From the NCBI RefSeq assembly GCF_000516985.1, contig NW_006917092.1, positions 3,426,619 to 3,490,618 of the forward strand: a stretch of DNA of 64,000 nt, read 5' to 3'. The first letter of the stretch is position 1; the number at the start of each line of letters is the position of its first letter. Positions 1 to 9,813 of the stretch are shown in pieces. Position numbers and translations under genes: made by a program. This stretch comes from Pestalotiopsis fici W106-1. Taxonomy: Eukaryota; Ascomycota; Sordariomycetes; Amphisphaeriales; Sporocadaceae. Under the pieces are notes generated by a model, which saw nothing but the letters and a program-made list of their open reading frames with translations, made no database searches and was not told the DNA's origin.

Positions 1-73
1 TTTTATTCTTCGTATTATTATTAAAGTATCTTTAACACCAAAGCCTCGTCACGTACACCATTCTACTCACCAG

Positions 74-447
74 CATTTGCGTATGCCCCCGGCCTGACCG
101 CAGCCAGATGTCTCGGCGGGAGCAACATGCGCCCGGAACACGGCATCGAGGTCGTTGATTTCTTCTTTGCCGCCGGCTCCGAGCTGCAGATGAACCCACT
201 AGGCGCAAATAACGAGTTTAAGAAGACAGGAAAATCAAGTGACGGAAAATTTCTCAACGTCTTGGTTAAGAATAACGGTGACGAAAGAACCGTCTCCAGC
301 AACCAGGCCGTTGATGCATGGATTCGGGAATGGGTCGGGTGCGAGCATGGCGGTGAGAGGAGTTACGATGACAAGCTCGATTATACGTATGTTGCCTTTT
401 CTTTCCTTGGATTTCATGGGGACCGAGATCCACATGTACAGATGTGA
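74..447 (+). CDS. 3' exon of an unidentified gene, cut by the left edge
   Basis: An open frame enters through a plausible acceptor (pyrimidine-rich stretch ending CAG at 71-73) and runs to a TGA at 445-447. The frame is open upstream of its first ATG (127), reading FAYAPGLTAARCLGG before it, so it is probably the last exon of a gene starting outside the window. The product is hydrophilic with a central Lys-rich stretch and no signal peptide or membrane segment. I do not recognise the family. An overlapping minus-strand frame (63-302) also ends at a GTGAGT donor-like site, so the strand is not certain. Confidence 0.35.
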
Positions 448-649
448 TGAATAAGCGCATTAATTATTTGGCGATGTAGATGGCACTTGGATTGCTGAAT
501 GGGTTTGCATGGAAATATGATCATTTCTTTTTGGCTATATGATGTCGTAGATGACTACTTGGAGTGATTCCCTCCATCTTCTTTCGAAATAAGTGTGTAA
601 TGAAATTTTTAATACAACAGATCTTTTTTATCCCCCTCATTGAGACCAT

Positions 650-1666
650 TCAATCGTACTTTTCAACACCCGCAAGTCGCAGTAGCTTCTGCGTGAGTTC
701 GGGCTTCTCGAGTGGTTCATCCCTCTCACACGGATCAACAACGCCATCTATCTTGGCCTTGCCGTGAGAGTAAAGATTGCAGTGCGGCCAGTGTGTGGTC
801 GCCTCCCAACGCTTGAAGATCTCAATCTTCTTCTGGCGGTCTTCCTCCAGCATGAACGATGCTGGGGTGAAGCAGGCATAAATAATGGTCCTGATAATGT
901 CCGACTCGGGGAACGCCGCATAGTGCATGCTTCGGCTGTCCCATAGGATCAAGTCACCGGGTTCTGCGCAGACCTTGATGATCTCACAGCCCTGCTCCTT
1001 GTACCAGTCTACGTGATGATCCTTGAAAGGGTAAAAGTCGTAGTGCTTGGCACCAATTCCCTGAGTTCTGTCCGGGGGGTTGAGAGAGAAGAATTGGTTG
1101 AACAACTTAGAAGATCCTCTCATGAGCACCAGACCGCCGTCCTTGGGGCCGGCGTCCGAAAGGTTGATGATGCCCTGAACACAGGACAAACCCTTGCGCT
1201 CTGGGGCCTGGTCAACGTGTGGCCAAGGAGACCAGCTGACATCTTTGCGGCCTGGGAATGTGATGTTGACAGTGTCATAAGAAACGACGAGCTTGTCAGT
1301 TCCCCAGATCTTTTCAAATGCTTCAAGAACACCTGGCTCTTGTCGTGCATCCCAGACGTACTTCTCATGAGCAGCGCAGTAGTTGAGGTACATGCCTGCC
1401 TTGAAGCTCTGGGGAAGATGATCTTGTGTCCAGGTCGATCGGTCGTTGAGATCGAGCCCTTTGTCGAAGCTCGTGATCCACTCCAACGCCTTGTGACGGT
1501 AACCTTCGGCACGATCTTTCGGTATAGCTCCTTTCAAGACAACGTAGCCGTCTCTGAAAAAGTCATCGCGCCAGTCGTTGTAGGTATCAAGTGCCGAGTC
1601 GTCAAGGCTGGTGACGTGCAGCTTTGGAGCGGTAGTCTCCACTACGGTAGTGGTTGTGGTGGACAT
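650..1666 (-). CDS. PhyH-family Fe(II)/2-oxoglutarate dioxygenase
   Basis: Single-exon gene of 338 aa in the phytanoyl-CoA dioxygenase family. These enzymes hydroxylate or desaturate acyl-CoAs or, in fungal clusters, metabolite scaffolds, using Fe(II), O2 and 2-oxoglutarate. The iron triad is visible: H150 and D152 in WPHVDQAPER and H248 in SMHYAAFPES. R259 is a candidate for binding the 2-oxoglutarate carboxylate. The N-terminus begins with a Thr-rich MSTTTTTVV stretch, also seen at the start of the tentative gene at 9.37 kb. No signal peptide. It is divergent from the CocE-type hydrolase at 2417 and shares a 750-bp promoter region with it, so a common pathway is likely. The substrate cannot be read from the sequence. 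Confidence 0.9.
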   Translation of the reverse strand: MSTTTTTVVETTAPKLHVTSLDDSALDTYNDWRDDFFRDGYVVLKGAIPKDRAEGYRHKALEWITSFDKGLDLNDRSTWTQDHLPQSFKAGMYLNYCAAHEKYVWDARQEPGVLEAFEKIWGTDKLVVSYDTVNITFPGRKDVSWSPWPHVDQAPERKGLSCVQGIINLSDAGPKDGGLVLMRGSSKLFNQFFSLNPPDRTQGIGAKHYDFYPFKDHHVDWYKEQGCEIIKVCAEPGDLILWDSRSMHYAAFPESDIIRTIIYACFTPASFMLEEDRQKKIEIFKRWEATTHWPHCNLYSHGKAKIDGVVDPCERDEPLEKPELTQKLLRLAGVEKYD

Positions 1667-2416
1667 GATGGGCGATGAGAATGCTAATGCAATGACTAGT
1701 ATGGCTCAATTGTGTTGTTCAATTTTGTGCTTGCAGCAGGTTGTCTCCAGATATGGATATACATTATCTAGACTAGTTATAGTCTCAACGAAAGACCAGT
1801 GTATTGATATATTTAATCATACTGCCTCTCTTACCCAAGGTAGCGATGAGGCTCATTTTCGCCTCACATATTGTCATATGGACCGCTTTCGCATTCGTGT
1901 GGTTTGACAAGGCAATAGAATTCCGCCGTGCGCGCAAGTCTATCGGCTTGGACTCCCCGAACCGTGCCGGTACTTGGGCTGACTTCCCCGTGGGGAAATG
2001 CCTTGGCTTTGCAACGTTGATGAAAGTATTCTGGAATTGCTTAGGACCTATACAGTTAGCCTAGTGCTGATCGTAGAGAATATCACATTCTGTTTTCATC
2101 ATCGTCAAACGCTAACCAGTGAGCTCCAGACTAGATACGCAAGTAAACATGCGCCGGCTCCTCGTATCCCTGGTCTTGATGGCCAATTCCCCCACATTCG
2201 CCTGCCCACAGTTTCCGATGCATAGCGGATCATGCATCCCCCCACAAACACATTTGCACGGCGTCTGCTGGCTTGGTACTATCGGCGATATGGACCAGTA
2301 CGGGGTATGCCATGGCTGAGAGGCAAGGAATGATAAAATGACCATTAAGAAGTGCGAGTGGTCATGACAGCATATCAAAATATACTCGCCATTATTCCGT
2401 ATAACCTCTATTCGCA
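1667..2416. other. Divergent promoter region, no gene
   Basis: The 750 bp between the divergent PhyH and first CocE-type genes. Only short chance frames without introns or family resemblance are seen. It should hold the promoters of both genes; I see no clear TATA box or regulator palindrome. Confidence 0.6.
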
Positions 2417-4201
2417 ATGCCTGCCAGCCAGCCATTTCAAGTGGCAAACTTGACCATCGAAAAACCAACCATCGGCCACAATGGCTATGTTGGCCATGGG
2501 CATCGGATTGAGACTTTACCAAAAGGTTGGAACGGATTCAACTCACGTCCATTGTCTGAAGACTTGATCGCAGAACATGATCTGGGCATCAAGGTCCGCG
2601 ATGGCTGTACTCTGTACTGCGACATCTATCGGCCCGCCAATGCCCCTGGAAAGATCCCCGCCATTGTTTGCTGGAGCCCATTTGGCAAGAAGCACAATGG
2701 CATCGGCATGATGAAAAAGGTCCGCTGGGGTGTTGGCGTTCCTGACGGCTGTCTGAGCGGTCTCGAACGCTTCGAGGGCCCCGATCCGGCAGAATACTGT
2801 CCTCGCGGCTTCGCTATCATCAATGTGGATGCGCGCGGCGCCGGTCACTCCGACGGCAGTATTGTCATCATGGGCCAGCAGGAGGGCGAGGATGGCCATG
2901 ACGTGATTGAAGCGTTGGCCAAGATGGATTGGTGCAATGGCAACGTCGGCCTGGCCGGAAACTCGCATCTGGGTATCGTGCAGTGGTTTATCGCGGCGAC
3001 ACGACCGCCGTCTCTAAAAGCCATTGCGCCCTGGGAAGCATGTGGAGACTTGTACCGTGAGCAATTCGTCCGCGGCGGGGCTTGGGATAACGGACTGTTT
3101 GATCTCATTACCAAGCAAGTCATCCGTGGCCACAATGGCTGTGAGGACTTTAGGGAAATGTATCGTCGATGCCAGACGATGAATCCGTACTGGGCAGACA
3201 AACGTGCAAACATTAAGAACATCTCCATACCCACCTATGTGGTCGCTTCGTATTCCACCTTTGTCCACACAATGGGTTCCATTCGTGGTTGGCTCGAGGT
3301 GCAAACGGATGAGAAATGGCTCAGATGGGACCCGTATCAAGAATGGTACGATCTCTGGGTCGTCAAAGAATCCATAGACGAACTCGCACAATTCTTCGAC
3401 TTTTATCTCAACGGCAACACCAAAAACGGCTGGGACGCAACACCAAAGGTTAGAATGAGCTCACTACGTTTCGGTGACCAGGAGCCCATCTATCCCATAT
3501 CAGTCGAGGACTTTCCAGTCCCCAAAACTGAGTACCGCGAAATGTTCTTCTCTGGGGGTGACACACTGCAAGATGCTCCACCGACTACAGAAACAGGGCT
3601 ATCTTATAATTTCGAGGCAGTTGACGGTCAAGAAGCCGATTTCGTGGGTTTCAAGCACACCTTTGCAACCAGAACCCGCCTCATGGGCCTACCAAAAGCC
3701 GTGCTTTACATGTCTTGCGATGACCTGGACGACATGATAGTCTACGTGCTGATCCGAAAGCTTGATCGTGACGGAAACGTCATGATGAACCTCAATATTC
3801 CTTGGGAGGCTGCACCATACTCAAAGATGTCAGAAATTCCCAAGGAAGAGATGAGTAATCTGATCCTCTACTTTGGTCCTCTTGGAATTCTCCGAGCGAG
3901 TCATAGGGAGATTGATTCTTCCATGTCGATCCACGAGCAATATCCTTTTCACACGCACTCCAACGTACAAAAAGTGGCCCCAGGACAGATTGTAGAGTTG
4001 GAAATTGGCTTGTGGGCCATGGGCATTGACTTTGAGGAGGGCGAGAGTTTGAGGGTTCAGGTGTCCGGACAATACCCCCTCATCCCAGAGTACAAGCAAG
4101 CCCGGCCGGCTCCAGCCGAGACATCGAACAAGGGGCACCACAAAGTGCATGTTGGTGGCAGGTACCCCAGTAGGATAATTCTGCCATTTGTAGATATTTG
4201 A
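2417..4201 (+). CDS. CocE/NonD-type alpha/beta hydrolase, copy 1 (intronless)
   Basis: 594-aa intronless gene of the X-Pro dipeptidyl-peptidase-like/CocE family: an alpha/beta-hydrolase core followed by a C-terminal jelly-roll domain (roughly residues 350-594). The family hydrolyses acyl ester or amide bonds. The nucleophile is S183 in LAGNSHLGIVQW, and the VDARGAGHSDG motif lies upstream as usual. The paralogue at 12.2-14.3 kb is 593 aa with its serine at the same position (S183), but has four introns. At the site where that paralogue has a His (LRIHPTQEW), this copy has Asp (LRWDPYQEW, D305), so the charge relay may be altered. No signal peptide, so probably intracellular. Substrate unknown. 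Confidence 0.88.
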   Translation: MPASQPFQVANLTIEKPTIGHNGYVGHGHRIETLPKGWNGFNSRPLSEDLIAEHDLGIKVRDGCTLYCDIYRPANAPGKIPAIVCWSPFGKKHNGIGMMKKVRWGVGVPDGCLSGLERFEGPDPAEYCPRGFAIINVDARGAGHSDGSIVIMGQQEGEDGHDVIEALAKMDWCNGNVGLAGNSHLGIVQWFIAATRPPSLKAIAPWEACGDLYREQFVRGGAWDNGLFDLITKQVIRGHNGCEDFREMYRRCQTMNPYWADKRANIKNISIPTYVVASYSTFVHTMGSIRGWLEVQTDEKWLRWDPYQEWYDLWVVKESIDELAQFFDFYLNGNTKNGWDATPKVRMSSLRFGDQEPIYPISVEDFPVPKTEYREMFFSGGDTLQDAPPTTETGLSYNFEAVDGQEADFVGFKHTFATRTRLMGLPKAVLYMSCDDLDDMIVYVLIRKLDRDGNVMMNLNIPWEAAPYSKMSEIPKEEMSNLILYFGPLGILRASHREIDSSMSIHEQYPFHTHSNVQKVAPGQIVELEIGLWAMGIDFEEGESLRVQVSGQYPLIPEYKQARPAPAETSNKGHHKVHVGGRYPSRIILPFVDI

Positions 4202-4555
4202 AGCAGGCTGGCATAGGCTTGAAGGATTCTTAAACCACAATCTGCCCTGAATTGAAAAGCAATCTTTTGCTGCATGTTTCAAACCCCACCAAGATTCCCC
4301 CCTGGAATAAATACCTACTAGTCTGTAGAGCGTTAAATGATGACCGCACTCCACCGGGGGAACACGTATTACTGGGGCTCTGTTACGCCTCGACGAATCT
4401 GCCCAAGTCAAAGCCCCTACTGCCAACAACAACAGCTTTTCCCCATTTCTGCTTATGTAGGTAGACATGAATATTACCTACTAGATTGTCACAAGCTGTC
4501 AGCTCGCCTTCATCTTCCCGTTTCCACACCTCTATCACTGAGCCGACACATTGCC
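4202..4555. other. Short intergenic region
   Basis: Region between the first CocE-type gene and the F-box gene. An in-frame ATG at 4337 would extend the F-box protein by 73 residues of no recognisable character. I treat it as 5' leader. Confidence 0.5.
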
Positions 4556-6025
4556 ATGGAAAAACTTCCAGATGAACTGCTTGATATTATTGCCGACTGC
4601 CTGCCACCGGAGGCTCTCGCTCCTTATGCGACGCTGTCGAGCCGATGGCAGTCAACAATCGAACGACGCACATTCTATCGTCTTCAGATCAGCAGTGCCG
4701 ATGAAGATATGGACTGCTTTACACTTTCCATTACACCCTCTCGAATCAGGTACCTCAAGCAATTGTACTTGACCATTCTAGTTCCGTTTCACGAAACGCG
4801 CATCATATCGGCGGAAGGGCAGGAGGCGCGCTTCAGTGCCGCCTTTACCGACGCGTTGCGAAAACTGTTCCAGGCTTTGGCTGGGACTGAATCAAGTATT
4901 CAAAATGCAAGCACGTCTCAAGGTATAGAAAGTTGGATCCATTTCTTTATAAGCGAAGTCAAATCGCCCGTGGATATCTGGGACGAGCTCAATGGGTATC
5001 TAACGCGTCGTATTCAACTGGTCGAGTATGAGTCTTTGCCATTTGTCCAATGTGTATCCCGCTTGGGAATTTATGATCCTCAACGAAAGTTCGCACTTCG
5101 AACGGCCATTGAGCTCTCTACAAGACTTCCAAACCTTTGTGGCATGGAGCTGGAAAAGACCATCCAGGATAAAATGTTTATATTCGCCTCTAACTTTCGA
5201 CTGCTTTGGGACTCCCGTAAAGATCTTGCAGAAGCCTTTGCAAAAGCAGACAACCTCTCAGGAAGCCATTTACGTCACTTCACTGTGCTCACCGACGAGC
5301 TCGAGCCAAGGGATGGCTTGTTCAAGCCCGTTTCTGACTTTCGCAACTACTATGCAATTACGCTGGAACCGTCATACGACCCCCTCGGTGTTGCAATTCG
5401 CACTTTATCCCAGAATCTCACCTATCTCAATCTGAGCGGAACCTTTGATGTCTCTTTATTTTGGCCTACGCAAGCTGAAATCGACGGGACCATCACAAGA
5501 ACATCATCAATCTCCCTGCAATGGCCTTGTTTAAAGCACATGATTATCAAGCTTGGACTCTGCACTCCGAACGGAGAGTGGTACTTCAAAGCAAAACCCC
5601 GCGTAGGGCACCGGAGGAGCACCAGGCTGCGGCCGATGAACGTCCCTGTTGATGACGAGCTTCAACATGTATTTGCCTCGTGGTCAAAGGCACTATCCCA
5701 CATGCCTGTTCTTAGATCAGCCACGATATGGTTCCATTTGGAAATGACGCCACAAAAGCCATCTGAAGAGCGCTACTTTGACAAGTGGGTAGTCGGCTTC
5801 CATGCTCCTGGCGAAATTCCCGACCCAACAATCTTCACTTCTCACAACGCAAAGGTTACCATGGAAGAGTTATATAACTCAAGGTTGGTGTTCGAGCGAA
5901 CGGATGGCTGGAGACCAACGACAAACACCATGGAAAGGCTGCAAAAGATGGCGAAAGATAGGTTTGCACAAACAAACTTGGTGGAAATTGATGTGAATAT
6001 ACTGGGTAATGTCACTCGCAAATGA
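4556..6025 (+). CDS. F-box domain protein
   Basis: 489-aa single-exon protein. The N-terminus has the F-box pattern: MEKLPDELLDIIADCLPPE followed by LAPYATLSSRWQSTIERRTF. In SCF ubiquitin ligases this segment binds Skp1, and the rest of the protein selects the substrate. The remainder has no clear LRR or WD repeats but resembles the long uncharacterised C-terminal regions of many fungal F-box proteins. ATG 4556 was chosen because the F-box starts at residue 1-2; an upstream in-frame ATG at 4337 would add 73 residues. Such genes are numerous in filamentous fungi, so its place inside the hydrolase cluster may be coincidence. Confidence 0.8.
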   Translation: MEKLPDELLDIIADCLPPEALAPYATLSSRWQSTIERRTFYRLQISSADEDMDCFTLSITPSRIRYLKQLYLTILVPFHETRIISAEGQEARFSAAFTDALRKLFQALAGTESSIQNASTSQGIESWIHFFISEVKSPVDIWDELNGYLTRRIQLVEYESLPFVQCVSRLGIYDPQRKFALRTAIELSTRLPNLCGMELEKTIQDKMFIFASNFRLLWDSRKDLAEAFAKADNLSGSHLRHFTVLTDELEPRDGLFKPVSDFRNYYAITLEPSYDPLGVAIRTLSQNLTYLNLSGTFDVSLFWPTQAEIDGTITRTSSISLQWPCLKHMIIKLGLCTPNGEWYFKAKPRVGHRRSTRLRPMNVPVDDELQHVFASWSKALSHMPVLRSATIWFHLEMTPQKPSEERYFDKWVVGFHAPGEIPDPTIFTSHNAKVTMEELYNSRLVFERTDGWRPTTNTMERLQKMAKDRFAQTNLVEIDVNILGNVTRK

Positions 6026-6242
6026 TTCGTTTGTACAATTCCTTGTAAGCGTTGAGTGACTTGAGGCGCTACAGGCCCACATCAAGACACAAGATGTGAG
6101 GTATAAGTACGGTTGCCCAGAGGGCGAACTATTGATAAATTCCAAATTGCGTGAATTATCACAACAACAACCTTGTATACCGTATGATTGTTGAATCAAA
6201 GTGCGTTAAACATGCTTGCATCATTTTTCCGCCCTTGCATTC

Positions 6243-8298
6243 TCAACCGCCACACATCCTCAGATCGCCATACTCATTTCGGGGGAATGATGGGCAGCGT
6301 GATATAATTCTCAACACCGGGGCCGAAATGCAGCGAATTCTGGCCGCCAAAAACGGACTTGGACCTTGGAAATTGTCAGCATCTCCTATTAGCATTTCCA
6401 TCTTGATCACATACCTGTCCTTTGGGTTCGTGTGCTGGAAAAGCCCACTACCTTGAGTGTCACCCGAGCTGACTTCAAAGATCAATTTGCCACCCTTGTC
6501 AATGACAACATTCGTGGGCCACAACTCCACGTCTACGGCGTATACATGGCCATTTATAACTGGCTGCACGTCTGTGGAAAAGTACTGTCGATACGGGAGG
6601 TAGTGTCGGTGTTGGGGATGATCCGCGTTGACCTTTCGGAGGCTTACGCGAAGCCAACCCTTGCACACAGGAACGTTGTCGCCAGACGAACCAGTGTAAA
6701 ATACCTCGGCACCTTGTGGCGAGATATGACGCAGAGTGACAAAAATGTCGATATCCTGTCTCTCAGGGAGTGGACTGGCAGAACTGTCGACAGAGACGTT
6801 GAGATGCGCTGTTACGTGGCCCGTAATTTCTGTGGTCTCATCAAATTGGGCGGTAGTGAACTGAACAAGGGATGGCTGCTGGAGGGAACCAAGGGCCTTG
6901 TATGAGACTTTCGAAACTGGTTGTGGTGTCATGTCCTTTGAAAGACCAGCATCGGCCGAGAGGAGGTACTTTGTGTACTGCGTTCGGGCAATGGGCCATT
7001 CACTTTCCTCGCGGCGTGAAAACCGCTTTTCAGCCTCCGGGTTGTTGAATCCCACATCGCCCTGACGAAGGCAGATGCTTACTGGTGCAACCTTGCCAGA
7101 TGACCAGCCCGCGCTATCATTGCCTTTCAGATAAGCGTCCAAGAAACTTTTCTGGATTTCGACTTCTTCTTTGTAGTAAAATGGGAGATCGTGTCTACCA
7201 ACAATGAATCGCAAGAACTTGTCTTTGGAGCTCACTCCCAGGTAGCCCTGGACATTGCCTCTGAGGTGCAACAAGATACCACCCCAGTTCGCCACCGATA
7301 AAACGGGAATATCAATGTCTGAAAGATCAAAGTCTTTTGAAGCATAGTACTCATCGTCTCTGAAACGATTGATTTCGTTGTCAATGTTCTGATCTTGGCG
7401 ATTTGCCAACCTAGAAGTAATTCAGCGGCTGCACCATATTTTCATTTCATGTCGAATTCATGGAACGTACAGTTCTTCTTCCGACAAGTCACCCTCAATT
7501 GTGTCTTCTCCCCAATTGGCAGCCGCCCTGCCCGGGCGACCATACTGATTTGTGACCACCTGACGGTTCCACCAAAAGTTGATAAAGTTGTTTGAGAAGA
7601 TGCCTCCATGGCGGCATCTGTCACGATAATAATCAGACATGCCTTCCCACGGTATGATGGCTGCCAGGCCCTTGGGCTTTCTTGCAGCGACTCGCCATTG
7701 ACTTCCTAGGAGATTGTTAGGTTAGTCTCAAGCACAACTCAAAATCACTATTTGTCCCGGGTGACTCACCTGCATAGTAGCTCACGCCGAGCAGCCCAAC
7801 CTTGCCCGACGACCAAGGTTGAGATGCTGCCCACTCGACGACGTCATTGAAACATTCGCTCGTTCCTCGAGACATGGTGTCCAGAAGACCAGGCGACTGG
7901 CCCAGCCCTCGCTCATCAGCACGAACAACCGCATAGCCGTTTCGGGTCCAAAACACTGGCTCTGGTGTTTCCCATGCTGCATAGCGAGACTTTTGCTCAT
8001 CTAGCACTTCACTGTAGGATTTGGCATGGAAACTTGACGGGCTTGTTAGCTGCAGAGCTACCAGTATTGTATGGTCAAAGGTCTTGACGTACTCTCCGTA
8101 CCAAATATCCTTGCCGTATGGTCCATAAGTGACGAGTACCGGATACTGCTTTTCCGGGCCTGAATCAAGTGGTCGGTACACATTGCATCGAATTGGCAAG
8201 TCTGAAGCTTTCAGTGGAATGTCGACATTCTTCTCGAATACAAGGCCATTCTCATGGTCCTCCTCTACCGTGTGCAGATTCTGTAGTGAATTGGGCAT
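6243..8298 (-). CDS. CocE/NonD-type alpha/beta hydrolase, copy 2
   Basis: Three exons, complement(7770-8298, 7471-7705, 6243-7410), giving 643 aa. The introns have GTGAGT...CTAG (64 nt) and GTACGT...CTAG (60 nt) ends, and both restore the frame. The nucleophile is S173 in LLGVSYYAG, preceded by VVRADERGLGQS, the standard CocE/NonD context. Later come NWGGILLHLRG and RFIVGRHDLPFYY, with a candidate catalytic His in GRHD, then the C-terminal beta-rich domain. It is more distant from the other two copies (GVSYYAG rather than GNS) and represents a different subfamily. An alternative upstream in-frame ATG lies at 8358. No secretion signal. The function follows the family: hydrolysis of an ester or amide, substrate unknown. 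Confidence 0.85.
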
Positions 8299-8390
8299 GG
8301 TGGCGTGAATGATCTGGGGGAATGAGAAGGAGATAACTGGTATCAGAGTATGCCCCAATCCTTTCTCACCTCAACATGTCAATTTGACTG

Positions 8391-9372
8391 TTACTTATTC
8401 TGAATTTCTGCATGCATATATTGAGGTCCCAAAGTTGGAACCGCAACATCCGTGATTGTGAGTGTTCCGGTAACACTGGGCTCGGGTAGAGTGGAGGGTT
8501 CGTCTGGGCCCCACTGTTGTTGAGCTTTAATGCGCGCCCATGCACACCTATACCTACGCGGATGCCAAGTAACAAACGTGCAGCAATTATGCCCATGGAG
8601 GGGATACACTTGACTAGTTGAGAGAGAATAATCTAGTAAATACCTGGCGGCAAAATTGTGTATTGAAGGCGGAGATAATTTTCCACGGGAAACCCGCACG
8701 CTTGCCATGTTGATGCTACCATCAAATCCTGATCGTGGTCATAATCGGCTATTGCACTGTCTGGTTGGCAATTGACGTGGGACAACATCACGTTCCAACA
8801 AAAATACGTATCAAAAATGCTTCCATGCCAATTTATCTCAATATAGACTTCTATAGAACTAAAAAATTTCTGTCGTCTTCTTTCTCTGCCCGATGTCAAT
8901 CCTCACCATTCTCCGCCAATTTTGTAGCGGGTCAACCCTGGGTACCAAATGCCACCAGTCGCTTCCCAGGCACGAACGAGCCCCTGTGGTGCTTGAAATT
9001 AGCTCTGTGTTAGGCGCATGGGATGTGGACAACGGGTGTTATCAGACTTACTGATTGAAGGCGTACGCCATTCATCATCACTGTCACAAACAGTAATTCG
9101 GCCCTGTTGGAGCCATTTGGACGTTCGGAGAGATCCAAGTTTCGGTTGATCGGCCTATACGGTGGGGTGCGTCTATGTTGTGTGGGCCAATGGGCCGGAT
9201 TAGAGATGGAAGACTGCGGTGCAGGTTGTTCTTGTCCAATGGTGACCTGAGACGCAGGGTCTGTCGTTGGACTAGACAGATGCAGAGTATAGTCTTTTAG
9301 TGCATCTTCGATAGTCGTTTCCGTCACGGTGCCTCCCCGCTTCGACTTTGTCATGGTAGTTGTGGTAGACAT
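8391..9372 (-). CDS. Tentative four-exon gene, family not recognised
   Basis: The best-supported part is exon 1 (9372-9052, 107 codons), which starts MSTTTTMTKSK and ends at a clean GTAAGT donor. Exon 2 (8983-8907) follows in phase and reads GLVRAWEATGGIWYPG, ending at GTGAGG. A frame-consistent completion uses 8858-8644 and 8524-8391, giving 248 aa and ending HAEIQNK. The third exon is Trp/Cys-rich and its acceptors are weak, so this half may be wrong. I do not recognise any domain. The Thr-rich start resembles the PhyH protein at 0.65-1.67 kb. It lies upstream of hydrolase copy 2 on the same strand and divergent from the ALDH-like gene. Another possibility is a decayed gene. Confidence 0.28.
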
Positions 9373-9813
9373 GATATCGCGAGTGGTTACACGTTTGTTC
9401 AGGGTGCACAAGATCGAAGAGAATTGCAGTAGGGAGCCTGCCAAACATGAAGTCTTTGAAATGGACTATCCATAGGACCTTCTTCGCGGGTTGGCTTCGG
9501 TCGGGTGTTCTGCGTGGCCTCGGCTTGACGTGGAGCCCCGCCGCCCGCCGCTGTAGTCACTGTGCTGAAATGCCCCAAGGGAACCGGTGGGGAGAGATTA
9601 TAGCGCTATCATGCCGCCCGCCACCCACCTCCGATGTTATGTTTGCGATTAACAGTCACGGTCTAGAATCGACGCCATGGTGTTGTTTTACCTTGAACGA
9701 CTAGCTGTAGGCCACTAACCTTGAAATTATCATACTCAGGCAGCTGCTCGTAAATATTGTGTTGCCATTAGTAGATACGTCGAGCCTGACAGCCGTATCT
9801 ACAACTCTACACA
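9373..9813. other. Divergent intergenic region
   Basis: 440 bp upstream of the ALDH-like gene, divergent from the tentative gene at 8.4-9.4 kb. The part at about 9490-9630 is GC-rich with several CGG/CCG triplets but no clean inverted or everted pair. No gene seen. Confidence 0.5.

Noticed and set aside
63..302. Minus-strand frame at the left edge ending at a GTGAGT-like donor
   Set aside because: Composition is less protein-like than the plus-strand frame, which continues through a plausible acceptor; no family resemblance on either strand.
1013..1678. 221-codon plus-strand frame
   Set aside because: It lies entirely antisense to the PhyH gene and shows no motif of its own.
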